Positions 6,914 through 15,348 of a stretch of DNA of 37,516 nt are shown piece after piece. The notes below the pieces were generated by a model. That model was not told the origin of the DNA, did not search any database, and was given only the letters and a program-made list of their open reading frames with translations. Position 1 is the stretch's first letter; every line of letters starts with the position of its first letter. The stretch is from JALZAH01 sp051000755. GTDB lineage: Bacteria; Actinomycetota; Acidimicrobiia; Acidimicrobiales; Palsa-688. The stretch is from contig JBPCNZ010000144.1 in assembly GCA_051000755.1 (NCBI GenBank), positions 1-37,516 of the forward strand. Direction: 5' to 3'. Position numbers and translations under genes: made by a program.

Positions 6914-7870
6914 TCAGGCCCCGAGTGAGCGGAACCAGGCCCAGGCGACGCCTTCACCGGATGGCGAGAGCGCGCTTCCTGCCGGCCAGCCGTGCGTCCC
7001 GCCGGCGAACACAGCCTGGCCGACCCGTTCGTTGCCGATGCAGTGCACCCAACTGGAGAGCGTCACCTGCCCGACCGTGGTGACGACCGGCGTGGTGGCA
7101 CAGCCGTCGGCGGCCCGATAGCTGTCCACCTCGGCCCGGAACGAGAGCGGAACGAAACCATCCGGTTGCGGCGGTGGGGCGACTGCCGTAGGCGGGATCT
7201 CTGTGTCCAGGGCGCCGCCCATGATCAGCATCTGGGACGGCGCCCGGTTGGGGCAGGCCGCAGAGTCGGTAGCGCCGTAGACGGCCACACCGGCGAAGTC
7301 CCCGGCGTCCTCGCAGGCCATCCGGAGGGCCAGCTTGCCGCCGTTGGAGTAACCAACCAGGTACGCCTGGCCCTGGGAGGAGTCGGGCTGGGTGGCCTTG
7401 ACGTGAGCCAGGACGGCTTTCACGAAACCAACGTCGTCGATGTTGGCCGTCTGGGCCGGACCGCAGCACCCACCTGAGTTCCAGGATTCCTGGACCCCGG
7501 CGGGGTACACGAGGATCGAGGGCTTGACCACTGAGGTGAAGTTGGTCCGCTGCTGCTCGAACGCAGGGGTGACGTCACGGCCATGGAGGACCACGATGAC
7601 CGGGAGCTTGGTGGGCGACGACCTCGTGGACGGCCGGGACATCACATAGCTTCGGCTGATGCCACCGTAGGACATCGGCTGGGTGGTGTTGACGTAGGTC
7701 ACGCTGTGGCCCGAACTGGGCGCGGCGCTGAGGTTCGGGTCGGGCGCCGTGGTCGCCGTGGTGGCCTTCCCTGCCGGCTTGGCATGGACGTGGGAGATTC
7801 CGACCAGGGCCAGGGCCACCACGATCCCGACGGCGAGAACGGAAAGGCCGCCGACCGAGACGGCCTTCAT
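6914..7870 (-). CDS. Secreted PHB-depolymerase-family esterase (second copy)
   Basis: An alpha/beta-hydrolase of about 318 residues. An N-terminal signal or anchor begins MKAVSVGGLSVLAVGIVVALALVG, followed by a Thr/Ala-rich linker. The core contains VIVVLHGRDVTP, the signature WNSGGCCG, nucleophile Ser175 in GYSNGG, a candidate Asp in GGALDTE and a candidate His in GGTHGWP. It shares order and motifs with the esterase at 4881-6077, indicating duplication. ATG 7870 is chosen because it places the signal peptide at the N-terminus; the frame also allows a GTG at 7918, one base after the upstream stop, which would add 16 residues. It lies downstream of the VOC gene in the same minus-strand run. 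Confidence 0.82.
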   Translation of the reverse strand: MKAVSVGGLSVLAVGIVVALALVGISHVHAKPAGKATTATTAPDPNLSAAPSSGHSVTYVNTTQPMSYGGISRSYVMSRPSTRSSPTKLPVIVVLHGRDVTPAFEQQRTNFTSVVKPSILVYPAGVQESWNSGGCCGPAQTANIDDVGFVKAVLAHVKATQPDSSQGQAYLVGYSNGGKLALRMACEDAGDFAGVAVYGATDSAACPNRAPSQMLIMGGALDTEIPPTAVAPPPQPDGFVPLSFRAEVDSYRAADGCATTPVVTTVGQVTLSSWVHCIGNERVGQAVFAGGTHGWPAGSALSPSGEGVAWAWFRSLGA

Positions 7871-7919
7871 GACTGATCGCTGTCTTCCAGAGGTTAAGGG
7901 GTGTCTTGCGCCGCTCACG

Positions 7920-8321
7920 TCAGTACATCATCCGGGGATCCCGGTAGTGCTTGAACTCGATGAGGTTGCCGGACGGATCAGCGAGGACAAAGGTGAGGTG
8001 CTCCTCCACGAGATCCTTGAAGCGTGGTTGGCACGGAGCAAAGATCTCCAGCTGACGGGTCTCGGCGAGGAACACCAGAGCGTCGAAGTCCTCCCGGGAG
8101 CGGAACGTGATCCCGAAGTGGCGGGGATAGAGGTCCAGAGGCCCGGCGTCCCAGCGCTCGGAGAGGTGACAGACCACCTGATCACCGAAGAAGTCGATGG
8201 TGATGCGGTCCTCGTAGCGACGGGCCAGGTGACAGCCCAGCTTGGTGACGTAGAAGTCGTGGGCTTCGTCAAGGTCACGGGCGGGGATGGCCAGATGGAA
8301 GGCGTTCAGCTGGTCACGCAC
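7920..8321 (-). CDS. VOC-superfamily (glyoxalase/dioxygenase-like) protein
   Basis: A single-module protein of 133 residues. It starts LNAFHLAIPARDLDEAHDFY, with a first metal-ligand candidate His in FHLAI, has HFGITF in the middle (second candidate), and ends FVLADPSGNLIEFKHY, where the Glu of NLIEF is the usual last ligand. VOC proteins are metal-dependent isomerases, lyases, epimerases or dioxygenases; the reaction cannot be assigned. GTG 8321 follows GGAGGCG at good spacing and overlaps the end of the ComA-family gene by 8 nt, implying coupling. The longer open frame back to 8438 is only a shadow of the upstream gene. Confidence 0.85.
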   Translation of the reverse strand: MRDQLNAFHLAIPARDLDEAHDFYVTKLGCHLARRYEDRITIDFFGDQVVCHLSERWDAGPLDLYPRHFGITFRSREDFDALVFLAETRQLEIFAPCQPRFKDLVEEHLTFVLADPSGNLIEFKHYRDPRMMY

Positions 8322-9120
8322 GATCGTCGCCTCCGCCGGGGAGGGCACGGATCGCCTCGAAGTGCTCAAGGGTGTCGGAACGCAATCCCAGGCGCAACGT
8401 CTCCAGTCCGATGACATCGAACGGGGCGATGTTGCCAAGGTTGACGTTGGTGCCCACGCGGGTGACGAAGTGCGTCTGTAACTCCTTGGTCGGGGCTTCG
8501 AAGAGCAGGGAATCGGAATTCACGCAGCTTGAAAGGATGTCCTCGATCAATCCCCAGCGCAACTCACCATCCGGTCGGCAGATGCCGCTACGGCCGCTCT
8601 CGCGAGCTTCGGTGATGACCATCGAGGCTCCGGCAGCCAGATCTTCGTTGATGCAGTCCACCCATTGGGACGGAGACAGGCGCTGGGACCGATCGGCGTC
8701 CTTAAAGCCGACCTCGCTGACCACCTCAAAGCCGGCGTCGGCACACTTGGCCACGTACGCGCATTTGGCGGTGTTCGACATGGGAATGGTCCCGTTCGAC
8801 ACCTCGATCACATCGACGGCCATCGAGCGGCACAGTTCGAGGTAGGCATCGAAGCGATCCTGGGCTGCGAACTTCTCGAACAGCGTGCCCCCGAAGGAGA
8901 AGCGGATGTCGTTGCGACGCAGGCTGTCGATCTTGCGATCCAGGTCGGCGGTGACCAGAGCCGTACCCCAGCCGAACTTGACCAGGTCGATGTAGGCGGC
9001 CGTGGAGGTCATGGCATCGTCGAACGCCGCGGTCGACAGTCCGCTGTCGATCACCATGGTGAGCCCTTGTTGACGGGGCTTCGATGTTCGGTCTGGCAAC
9101 TCGAGGGGGGCGCGGAGCAC
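8314..9120 (-). CDS. comA: Phosphosulfolactate synthase (ComA family)
   Basis: A 268-residue TIM-barrel enzyme matching the ComA family, which condenses sulfite with phosphoenolpyruvate to (R)-2-phospho-3-sulfolactate, the first step of coenzyme M synthesis in methanogens; bacterial homologues serve sulfolactate or CoM formation. Recognisable segments are KPRQQGLTMVID near the N-terminus, VKFGWGTA (Lys48 region), FSFGGTLFE, VIEVSNGTI, GFEVVSEVGFKD, ITEARESG and FVTRVGTNVNLGNI. GTG 9120 is chosen because AAAGGA precedes it at good spacing; a TTG at 9138 is the alternative. No comB, comC, comD or comE homologue follows. Its neighbours are a VOC protein, two secreted esterases and a phosphatase downstream, and acyl-transfer genes upstream. 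The symbol reflects family, not proven product. Confidence 0.85.
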   Translation of the reverse strand: MLRAPLELPDRTSKPRQQGLTMVIDSGLSTAAFDDAMTSTAAYIDLVKFGWGTALVTADLDRKIDSLRRNDIRFSFGGTLFEKFAAQDRFDAYLELCRSMAVDVIEVSNGTIPMSNTAKCAYVAKCADAGFEVVSEVGFKDADRSQRLSPSQWVDCINEDLAAGASMVITEARESGRSGICRPDGELRWGLIEDILSSCVNSDSLLFEAPTKELQTHFVTRVGTNVNLGNIAPFDVIGLETLRLGLRSDTLEHFEAIRALPGGGDDRA

Positions 9121-9186
9121 AGGGAGATCCTTTCGCAATTCGTTCCGGTTTGCGGACCGGGGGGAGGTCCGGGGAGCTGTCGGCGG

Positions 9187-10491
9187 TCAGCTGACCGGGG
9201 ACTGCAGTGAGGAGGGGGTGAATCCCGGGGTACGTAGGGCGGCGTCGGCCGGGGCCGACGGTGTGACCCTCCGCGTCGAGCTCGGGCCGGGATGGCGACC
9301 CCGCCGCCCGGTGAACGCCATGCTCAGCGGCGTTCGACGCAGCACCCAGATGCCGAGGCTGGTGAGGGCATAGGTCGAGGGGGCGATGACGGCGAGCACG
9401 ACGATCAGGCCGACGCCGGTCGGCAGGCTCCCGAGGCCCTGGTGCACGCCCAGGTCCGCCAGGACGGCCAGGAGGCCCTGGTAGAGCAGCGGGTGGGCCA
9501 GGTACACCCCGAAGGAAACGTCCGAGCTGGTGCGGAGCAGGCGGAGGGTGCGCGGACCGGCCCGCTCTGCGATCCACAGGCCGAATGCGAACTGCCCGGC
9601 TATGGCGGCCATGCTTTCGATGACCACTGCCGGCGCGAAGACCTCCCCGGCGTGCAGTGGGCTGAGATGGCCCAGCCGGACATCGAGCTCATAGCTGATG
9701 ATGCCCAACCCGAATACGCCGAGGGTTCCGAGACCGATCATCCTGCGGTGGCGACGGACCTGGTCCCGGACCTGGTCGAAGTGAAGGGCGGCCAGGATGC
9801 CCGCCACCACATAGAGGACGTAGCTCGGCAACCAGGTCCCAGGATGGGCCAGCCAGGTGGAGATCGGAGCCGGTAGATCGAGGCGGTAATGGATGGCGGC
9901 GGTGAACGCCACCTGCCAGACCAGGGCGACGATCAGGATGCGCCCGTGGTGAGGCCGTCGGGCCAGCCACGCCCGGACCCAGGGAAAGATCACATAGAGC
10001 TGGAAGGTGAGGAGCAGGAAGTACAGATGGAAGCGGGCCGCTCCACTGAGCAGATCGCGGCAGAAGCGGGCGCCCACCGCCACCGGGGACCCCAGGTCGC
10101 CGTCGGCCAGCACGTAGATGGCGCTCCACACGACGTACGGAGCGACAACGAGCGGGAATCGCCGGCGCCAGAACGAGCGGGCGACGAGCGGCAGCCGGGC
10201 GCTGTAGGCCAGCACGAAGGCACTGAGGAAGAGAAAGACCTCGCGGGTCATGTGGAGCACCGCCAGGGCGGCCCCCGAGAGCTCAGTCCTCGGCAACATC
10301 AGTGACGTGGCATGAACGCACAACACACCGAGGACCGTGGTGAAGCGCACCACGTCCACGTCATGGAGATGGCGCGTCGGCAGCGGCGGGCGAGGAGCCG
10401 GATCTCCAGGGTCAGGCTGATCATCGGGACCGGTGGCAGCGGGGCGGGAACCGGTGGGGGTCTCAGCGGCTCCGCCGGTCACGACGCTCAC
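9187..10491 (-). CDS. Acyltransferase-3 family integral membrane protein (second copy)
   Basis: A 434-residue multi-span protein of the acyltransferase-3 (OafA/NodX-like) family. After a Pro-rich cytoplasmic tail of about 35 residues comes VDVVRFTTVLGVLCVHATSL with the family histidine, then REVFLFLSAFVLAYS, SFWRRRFPLVVAPYVVWS, HLYFLLLTFQLY and SFGVYLAHPLL near the C-terminus. Members move acyl groups onto sugars, peptides or lipids at the membrane. GTG 10491 lies 16 nt after the ligase stop. It resembles the acyltransferase at 12064-13377 motif by motif, and the two flank an acyl-CoA ligase. The acceptor is unknown. The C-terminal tail of about 40 residues is Ser/Pro-rich. Confidence 0.85.
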   Translation of the reverse strand: MSVVTGGAAETPTGSRPAATGPDDQPDPGDPAPRPPLPTRHLHDVDVVRFTTVLGVLCVHATSLMLPRTELSGAALAVLHMTREVFLFLSAFVLAYSARLPLVARSFWRRRFPLVVAPYVVWSAIYVLADGDLGSPVAVGARFCRDLLSGAARFHLYFLLLTFQLYVIFPWVRAWLARRPHHGRILIVALVWQVAFTAAIHYRLDLPAPISTWLAHPGTWLPSYVLYVVAGILAALHFDQVRDQVRRHRRMIGLGTLGVFGLGIISYELDVRLGHLSPLHAGEVFAPAVVIESMAAIAGQFAFGLWIAERAGPRTLRLLRTSSDVSFGVYLAHPLLYQGLLAVLADLGVHQGLGSLPTGVGLIVVLAVIAPSTYALTSLGIWVLRRTPLSMAFTGRRGRHPGPSSTRRVTPSAPADAALRTPGFTPSSLQSPVS

Positions 10492-10507
10492 GTCCCCGCC
10501 ATCGCCA

Positions 10508-12067
10508 TCACGCCGTGTCGGTGCTCGCGGCGACGGCGCGACGCAACTCGGAGTGGCGGATCTTGCCGGTGGGGCCGGATGGCAACTGCTCGGCAACGGT
10601 GATGGACGCCGGGAGCTTGAAATGGCTCAGGTTGCGCTGGCATCGCGCCTTCAGCCGGGCCGCCAGGGCGCCGTCGTCGCTCTCGTATCCCGAGGCGGTG
10701 ATCACGAAGGCGACGGGTTCCTCCCCCACGGTGGGGTGGGGGCGACCGACGACCGCGGCGGCGCTCACGGCGGGGTCACCGAGGAGCACCTCCTCGATCT
10801 CTCGGGGGTAGAGCTTCTCTCCGCCCCGGTTGATCACGTCGTCACAACGGCCGACGAGGGTCAGGAAGCCGTCCTCGTCGAGCTGACCCAGGTCGCCCGT
10901 GGACAGCCAGCCGGCAGCGTCCACCGCAGGCCGCGAGGCAGGGACGGCCCCCGCCGGCTCCCAGTAGCAACGAACCACGTTGTCGCCTCGGATCTCCACC
11001 TCCCCGAGGGTACCCGTCGGCAGCGGTCTCCGGTCCCGGTCGACGACGCGCAGCTCCAGCCCGACAGGACGACCGACCGAACCGACCTTGCCCTCCTCCG
11101 GCTCTTTGGGGTTGGCCGCAATCTGGCTGGCCGCCTCGGTCATGCCGTAGGTCTCAATGACGCCTACCCCACAACGCATCTCGAAGCGCTGACGGGTGGC
11201 GTGGGGCAGTGGTGCGGAGGCGGAGCGGGCGAACGCCACCCGGTCGGCCACCCGAGATGCCGGGCCGGGACGTTCGGACAGCACGGTGATGATGGCAGGC
11301 ACCAGGTTCAGCCAGGTCGCTCCAAAGCTCTCCACCCGGGGCCAGAAGTTCCGGGCGGAGAACTTGCGGTCCACCACCAGGCTGGCGCCACTCACCACGG
11401 TGGAAAGGGCGCCGACGACGAGAGCATTGATGTGAAACAGGGGCAGCGGGCAATAGCCCCGGTCGGAGGCCACGAGGTCATGGTTGGCCACCAGGGCGTA
11501 CGCGGTGTGGAGGAGGTTGGCCTCGGACAACGGAATGATCTTCGGCGTCCCCGTCGTACCCGAACTGGCCAGGACCAAGGCCGCTCCGCCGGCGAGGGGG
11601 GCCGAACGATGAAGGTGGCGCTTTGCGGTAGGGGCGGGGGCGTCGACCAGGCTGAGGCCGTCAGGGTCGGTCGTCCACACCGACGTGCTGGGCAGGATGG
11701 TCCGGGCCGACAACGGGACGGCGTCGGTGACCAGACCGGCCAGGCCCAACATCCGGTCCTGGTCAGCGAGCTCATGGGGCGTGATGGCCGGGTTCAAGGG
11801 GGCGACGGTGACTCCGGCCGCCAGAGCCCCGAGATACGACGCGATCATGGTGAGGGGGTCGCCGATCACCAGACCGACCCGCCCCCCGTCGAGACGATCG
11901 GCTGCGTGGCGCCAACGGTCGGCCTCGACAGAGAGGTCACTCCAGGTGAGCACCGTCCCGGTCGCCCCCTCGATGAAAGCCACCCGGTCCGGGGTGGTCC
12001 GAGCTCGACGCTCGAGCATGGCGCTCACGGTCTGGGGGGCTGATGAGGTGCTGAGCCGGTCGGTCAT
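10508..12067 (-). CDS. Acyl-CoA synthetase / AMP-dependent ligase
   Basis: A 519-residue ANL-superfamily enzyme. The P-loop is ASSGTTGTPKII, motif A5 is ETYGMTEAA, then STGDLGQLDEDG, GRCDDVINRGGEKLYPREIEEVL (hinge) and the C-terminal catalytic Lys in PSGPTGKIRHSEL. It activates a carboxylic acid with ATP and normally transfers it to CoA; similar proteins are annotated as long-chain fatty-acid or oxalate-CoA ligases. ATG 12067 overlaps the stop of the upstream acyltransferase by 4 nt (ATGA), so the two are translationally coupled, and the next acyltransferase starts 17 nt downstream. The context suggests it supplies acyl donors to one or both membrane acyltransferases; this is inference. Confidence 0.9.
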   Translation of the reverse strand: MTDRLSTSSAPQTVSAMLERRARTTPDRVAFIEGATGTVLTWSDLSVEADRWRHAADRLDGGRVGLVIGDPLTMIASYLGALAAGVTVAPLNPAITPHELADQDRMLGLAGLVTDAVPLSARTILPSTSVWTTDPDGLSLVDAPAPTAKRHLHRSAPLAGGAALVLASSGTTGTPKIIPLSEANLLHTAYALVANHDLVASDRGYCPLPLFHINALVVGALSTVVSGASLVVDRKFSARNFWPRVESFGATWLNLVPAIITVLSERPGPASRVADRVAFARSASAPLPHATRQRFEMRCGVGVIETYGMTEAASQIAANPKEPEEGKVGSVGRPVGLELRVVDRDRRPLPTGTLGEVEIRGDNVVRCYWEPAGAVPASRPAVDAAGWLSTGDLGQLDEDGFLTLVGRCDDVINRGGEKLYPREIEEVLLGDPAVSAAAVVGRPHPTVGEEPVAFVITASGYESDDGALAARLKARCQRNLSHFKLPASITVAEQLPSGPTGKIRHSELRRAVAASTDTA

Positions 12068-13377
12068 GACAGAGTTGTACCGATCGGACCTGAAGGGGGC
12101 ATCAGCGGCTCCTGAATGATGTCTGAAGGTTTTGGCGCGTGATGGGGGCCACCCGGGCCAGAGACGAGCGCGACCAGCCGGTCCCGCAACGGCAGGGAGC
12201 GGCCATCGGGGCGAACCCAGGCCCGACCGATCAGGGGCAGGGCGAGTGGTGTGCGCCGCAGGATCAGGCACAGGATGACCGACCCGACCGCCGTGGCCGG
12301 CACGGCCAGGGCCGTGGCCGCGGCCGAGGGGAGGTGACCGACCTGGTTGCCCAGTCCGGCATTGCACACCAGGGTGAGGACCACCGGATGCAGGAGGTAG
12401 ACGCCGAAGGAGATGTCCGAACCCCGCCGGATGGCGGGTAGGCCGAGACGGGGTCCGCTGGCCCAGGCGTCGCCTGCGAGGACGAGGAGAATGACCACGC
12501 TGGCGGAGCAGACGACCATCGCAGGCTGAAGCGGGTTGTTGGCACTACGTGGATCCATCCACGCGGTCTGAACGAGGTAGGCCAGTTCGGTGAAGGCCAG
12601 ACCGCCTAGGGCCCAGACGAGGAGCCGGCGCCGGTTGGCCCGAAGCAGCGTCAGGAGGGTCTCCAGGTGTACCGCGGCGTAGCAGCCGGCGAGGATATAC
12701 AAGGTGTAGGTGGGGAGCAACTCGAAGGCGTGGGTCCACAGGAACCCTCCCCAGCCGCTCGGCCCGCTGACCCACTGAAGGGCGGCAAACCAGGCCACGT
12801 TGATCGAGCCGACAACGGCCAGGACCGTCAGAGCCCGGTGAGCGGTGGCCCGAACGAAGCGAAGGAGGAGGGGGAAGACAAGGTACAGCTGCATGGAGAC
12901 CAGAAGGAAGTACAGGTGGTACTCGGCGTCTCCGTTGAACAGATCCTCGCCCAGGGTCACCCAGGAGAACGGTGGGTGGGGGCCGCTGACGAACGAGAAG
13001 GCGTAGTAGACGACCGTCCATGCCACATACGGCACGCCGGCATACAAGAAGCGCTTTCGCCAGAAGCTCTGGGCCCGGAACGGCCTGCCGATGCACGAGT
13101 AGACGAGGACGAAGCCGGTGAGGGCAAAAAAGACCTCACGACCGAACTGCAGCACCATCATCAGGCCGGCGGCGACGCCGTCGGAGGGTTCCTCGGTGAA
13201 GGCCAGCGCATGCACGAGGATGACGGCGGCGAAGGTGAGCAGGCGGACGATGTCCACCTGCCAGAGATGCCCTCCTCTCCCGGACGGTCGGTCGGGGATG
13301 GTGTCCGGGGCCGAGGCCGGCAGGGTCGGAGAGGGCCGCAAGCCCGGTGCGGCCTCCGCTCGCAGGGTGTCAGACAA
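12064..13377 (-). CDS. Acyltransferase-3 family integral membrane protein (first copy)
   Basis: A 437-residue multi-span acyltransferase-3 protein: WQVDIVRLLTFAAVILVHAL near residues 39-58 with the family His, then REVFFALTGFVLVYS, FWRKRFLYAGVPYVAW, HLYFLLVSMQLYLVFP and SFGVYLLHPVVLTLV. It is paralogous to the protein at 9187-10491. The frame starts at a TTG (13377) preceded by GGAGGAAA at a spacing of about 9 nt; no better start is visible. It is the first gene of the long minus-strand run and its end overlaps the ligase start (ATGA). Substrates are unknown. A 174-bp spacer upstream should carry the promoter. Confidence 0.85.
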   Translation of the reverse strand: MSDTLRAEAAPGLRPSPTLPASAPDTIPDRPSGRGGHLWQVDIVRLLTFAAVILVHALAFTEEPSDGVAAGLMMVLQFGREVFFALTGFVLVYSCIGRPFRAQSFWRKRFLYAGVPYVAWTVVYYAFSFVSGPHPPFSWVTLGEDLFNGDAEYHLYFLLVSMQLYLVFPLLLRFVRATAHRALTVLAVVGSINVAWFAALQWVSGPSGWGGFLWTHAFELLPTYTLYILAGCYAAVHLETLLTLLRANRRRLLVWALGGLAFTELAYLVQTAWMDPRSANNPLQPAMVVCSASVVILLVLAGDAWASGPRLGLPAIRRGSDISFGVYLLHPVVLTLVCNAGLGNQVGHLPSAAATALAVPATAVGSVILCLILRRTPLALPLIGRAWVRPDGRSLPLRDRLVALVSGPGGPHHAPKPSDIIQEPLMPPSGPIGTTLS

Positions 13378-13551
13378 CGGGGTTCGTTTCCTCCAAGCGA
13401 CACCGGTCGATGGGAGACGAGGCGCGGGGGTTTGGACGACACGAATCCATCGTCAGCAGTGTGCCCAGTCTTCCTGAAGTTCACCCGAGCACAACCTGAG
13501 AGCTTCCTAAGAGGTCGACGTGCTCACGATCCGTTCAGACGGGTCGAATGA

Positions 13552-14235
13552 TCACACATTGACATGACCGGGAGGCAAGGTCACCGCCAGGGTCAACCCG
13601 ACCAGGACCACGCCGGCGACCAGCACCTCCCCGCCTACCCGGCCTGGCCGCCTTCGTCCCCGGACCAGGCTGAAACCCCAGGTCACGGCGGCCCCGACGA
13701 CGAGGCCGCCGATGTGAGCCCGCCAGTCGACGCCCGGGTCGGCGAAGCTGATCACCAGCTCGATGACGATCAGGATGAGGACAAGCCGGGTGTCGAAGCG
13801 GTGGCGGCGGGCCAGGACGGCGTAGGCCCCGAACAGCCCGAAGATGGCCCCCGATGCGCCGATCCCTTCGATGTTGGACGGAGACAGCAGATAGGAGCAC
13901 ACCGAGCCGCCGATGCCCGCGATCAGGTAGATGGCCCCGAACCTGACCCGACCCACGAGAGCCTCGACGGGCGACCCGATCACCAACAAGGTGATCATGT
14001 TGAACAGGATGTGCTCTGTGTTGGCGTGAAGAAAAGCGGCGGTGACCAGCCGGTACCACTGTCCGTGATGGATCCTGATGGGGATCATGGCGAAGCGGAG
14101 GTAGGACTGGGCCGGGTTGCGCCTGCTGATCAAGAAGACGACGACGTTGACCACCACGAGGCCTACGACGGCCGGCGACATCGGGGTGTTGCCGAGCGGA
14201 CCCCGGCCGGAGGGTCCCCGCCCCCGGACCGTCAC
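13552..14235 (-). CDS. Rhomboid-family intramembrane serine protease
   Basis: A 227-residue membrane protease with about six segments. The catalytic serine is Ser128 in GIGASGAIFG and the catalytic histidine is His174 in WRAHIGGLVVG; HANTEHILFNMITL is the conserved first His/Asn helix. Rhomboids cleave substrates within the membrane; the substrate is unknown. GTG 14235 overlaps the stop of the upstream histidine phosphatase (GTGA); an ATG just before PAVVGLVVVNVVV is an alternative start. No zinc-finger N-domain is present. Confidence 0.9.
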   Translation of the reverse strand: MTVRGRGPSGRGPLGNTPMSPAVVGLVVVNVVVFLISRRNPAQSYLRFAMIPIRIHHGQWYRLVTAAFLHANTEHILFNMITLLVIGSPVEALVGRVRFGAIYLIAGIGGSVCSYLLSPSNIEGIGASGAIFGLFGAYAVLARRHRFDTRLVLILIVIELVISFADPGVDWRAHIGGLVVGAAVTWGFSLVRGRRRPGRVGGEVLVAGVVLVGLTLAVTLPPGHVNV

Positions 14236-14840
14236 GGTGCGGTAACGGGCATCGACTCGATCGTCAGATTCCACCGCCTGACCACACGACGCTGGTGCTC
14301 CCAGCCCAGCTCGCTCACGCTGGCGGTATCGAGAGCCAGCATCCGCCCGGTGTCGACCTCGGCGCCCGACCACCGGGCCCCGAGGACCCGGAGGATGTGA
14401 CCGTGGGCCACAAGGGCGACCCGGGTGTCGGTGGGCAGGCCCATGAGCCAGGCCACCACCCGGTCGGTGCGCTGGCCAACATCAGCTGCCGTCTCCCCCC
14501 CGGGCCACGGCCCGTTCCAGATGGCCCAACCCGGGTAACGCTCCTGGATCTCGGGGGTAGTCAGACCCTCGAGATCCCCGTAGTCCCATTCCCGCAGGTC
14601 GTCGAGGATCTTCGTGGCGTCCAGGCCGGCGAGCTCGGCGGTGCGGAGGGCCCGGCGCAGGGGACTGGTGGCGACCACGTCGAAGGGGTGCTCGGCGACG
14701 AGGAGAACGCTGAGCGCTCTAGCCTGGGCTTCTCCGGTCTCGGTGAGCTCCAGGTCGGTGCGGCCGGTGTGTTGGCCGCGAGCGCTCCAGGTCGTCTCGC
14801 CGTGCCGGATGAGGGTGACCACGGGTCCGGGATCGGGCAT
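14232..14840 (-). CDS. Histidine phosphatase (phosphoglycerate mutase-like)
   Basis: A 202-residue branch-1 histidine phosphatase: VTLIRHGETTWS with nucleophile His13, GRTDLELTETGEAQA, TSPLRRALRTAELAG, DLREWDYGDLEGLT and the second catalytic histidine in VALVAHGH. It resembles actinobacterial acid phosphatase or mutase-like enzymes; the substrate is unassigned. ATG 14840 lies right before the conserved core, although the frame is open much further because it mirrors the plus-strand gene. It is divergent from the RsbW-like gene at 14913 and coupled to the rhomboid gene by a 4-nt overlap. It is the third histidine phosphatase in the window. Confidence 0.9.
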   Translation of the reverse strand: MPDPGPVVTLIRHGETTWSARGQHTGRTDLELTETGEAQARALSVLLVAEHPFDVVATSPLRRALRTAELAGLDATKILDDLREWDYGDLEGLTTPEIQERYPGWAIWNGPWPGGETAADVGQRTDRVVAWLMGLPTDTRVALVAHGHILRVLGARWSGAEVDTGRMLALDTASVSELGWEHQRRVVRRWNLTIESMPVTAP

Positions 14841-14912
14841 GCAGGCATCATCGCCGACGCAGCGGCCGGAGCGGAACGTTTGGTCCCGGAGGCGACGGGG
14901 GACAGAGCAGAG

Positions 14913-15314
14913 GTGGAGACCAGCGCCGGTGCGCCGCCAACGACGAGGGAGGACAGCCTCGATCTGCCACTCTCCCCGGCCAGCTCCCGGTTGGCCCGGG
15001 AGTTCGTCATCTCGGTCACCGAGGTCGCCGAGGACGCTCGGATGGCCGTCGTCGTCACGGAACTGGTGTCGAACGCGGTCATCCACGCCCGGAGCCGCCC
15101 CCACCTGAGCGTGGGCTTCGATGGGGACGCCGTCGTCATCCAGGTCGCCGACGACGGGCCGGGGAGGCCCGTCCTGCAATCGGTGGACTCGGTAGAGACG
15201 TCGGGGCGGGGACTGGCGCTGGTCGACCAGATGGCCGAGTCCTGGGGTGTCGCACCCCGGCCCGAAGGGAACGGCAAGGTCGTCTGGGCCCGGGTGGTCC
15301 TGGGAGCGGCCTGA
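14913..15314 (+). CDS. ATP-binding anti-sigma/RsbW-like protein
   Basis: A 133-residue single HATPase_c domain of the anti-sigma-factor kinase type. The N-box is VVTELVSNAVIHA (Glu50, Asn54), the G1 box VADDGPG and the G2 box SGRGLALVDQMA. In Actinobacteria many such orphan proteins exist; classic RsbW phosphorylates an anti-anti-sigma factor and holds a stress sigma factor. No sigma factor or STAS protein is encoded nearby. The start is not obvious: GTG 14913 gives a short N-terminal tail before the conserved LAREFVISV segment, and an in-frame TTG lies about 30 nt upstream. Confidence 0.8.
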   Translation: METSAGAPPTTREDSLDLPLSPASSRLAREFVISVTEVAEDARMAVVVTELVSNAVIHARSRPHLSVGFDGDAVVIQVADDGPGRPVLQSVDSVETSGRGLALVDQMAESWGVAPRPEGNGKVVWARVVLGAA

Positions 15315-15348
15315 ACCCACCCTGCCCGGCTCGGAGCGGGCGGTTCAG
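15311..15348. terminator. Bidirectional hairpin overlapping two stop codons
   Basis: CTGAACC (15311-15317) pairs with GGTTCAG (15342-15348), enclosing GCCCG/CGGGC (15324-15328 and 15337-15341). The outer arms contain the stop codons of the two convergent genes. There is no T-run, as is common in GC-rich actinobacteria. Confidence 0.6.
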
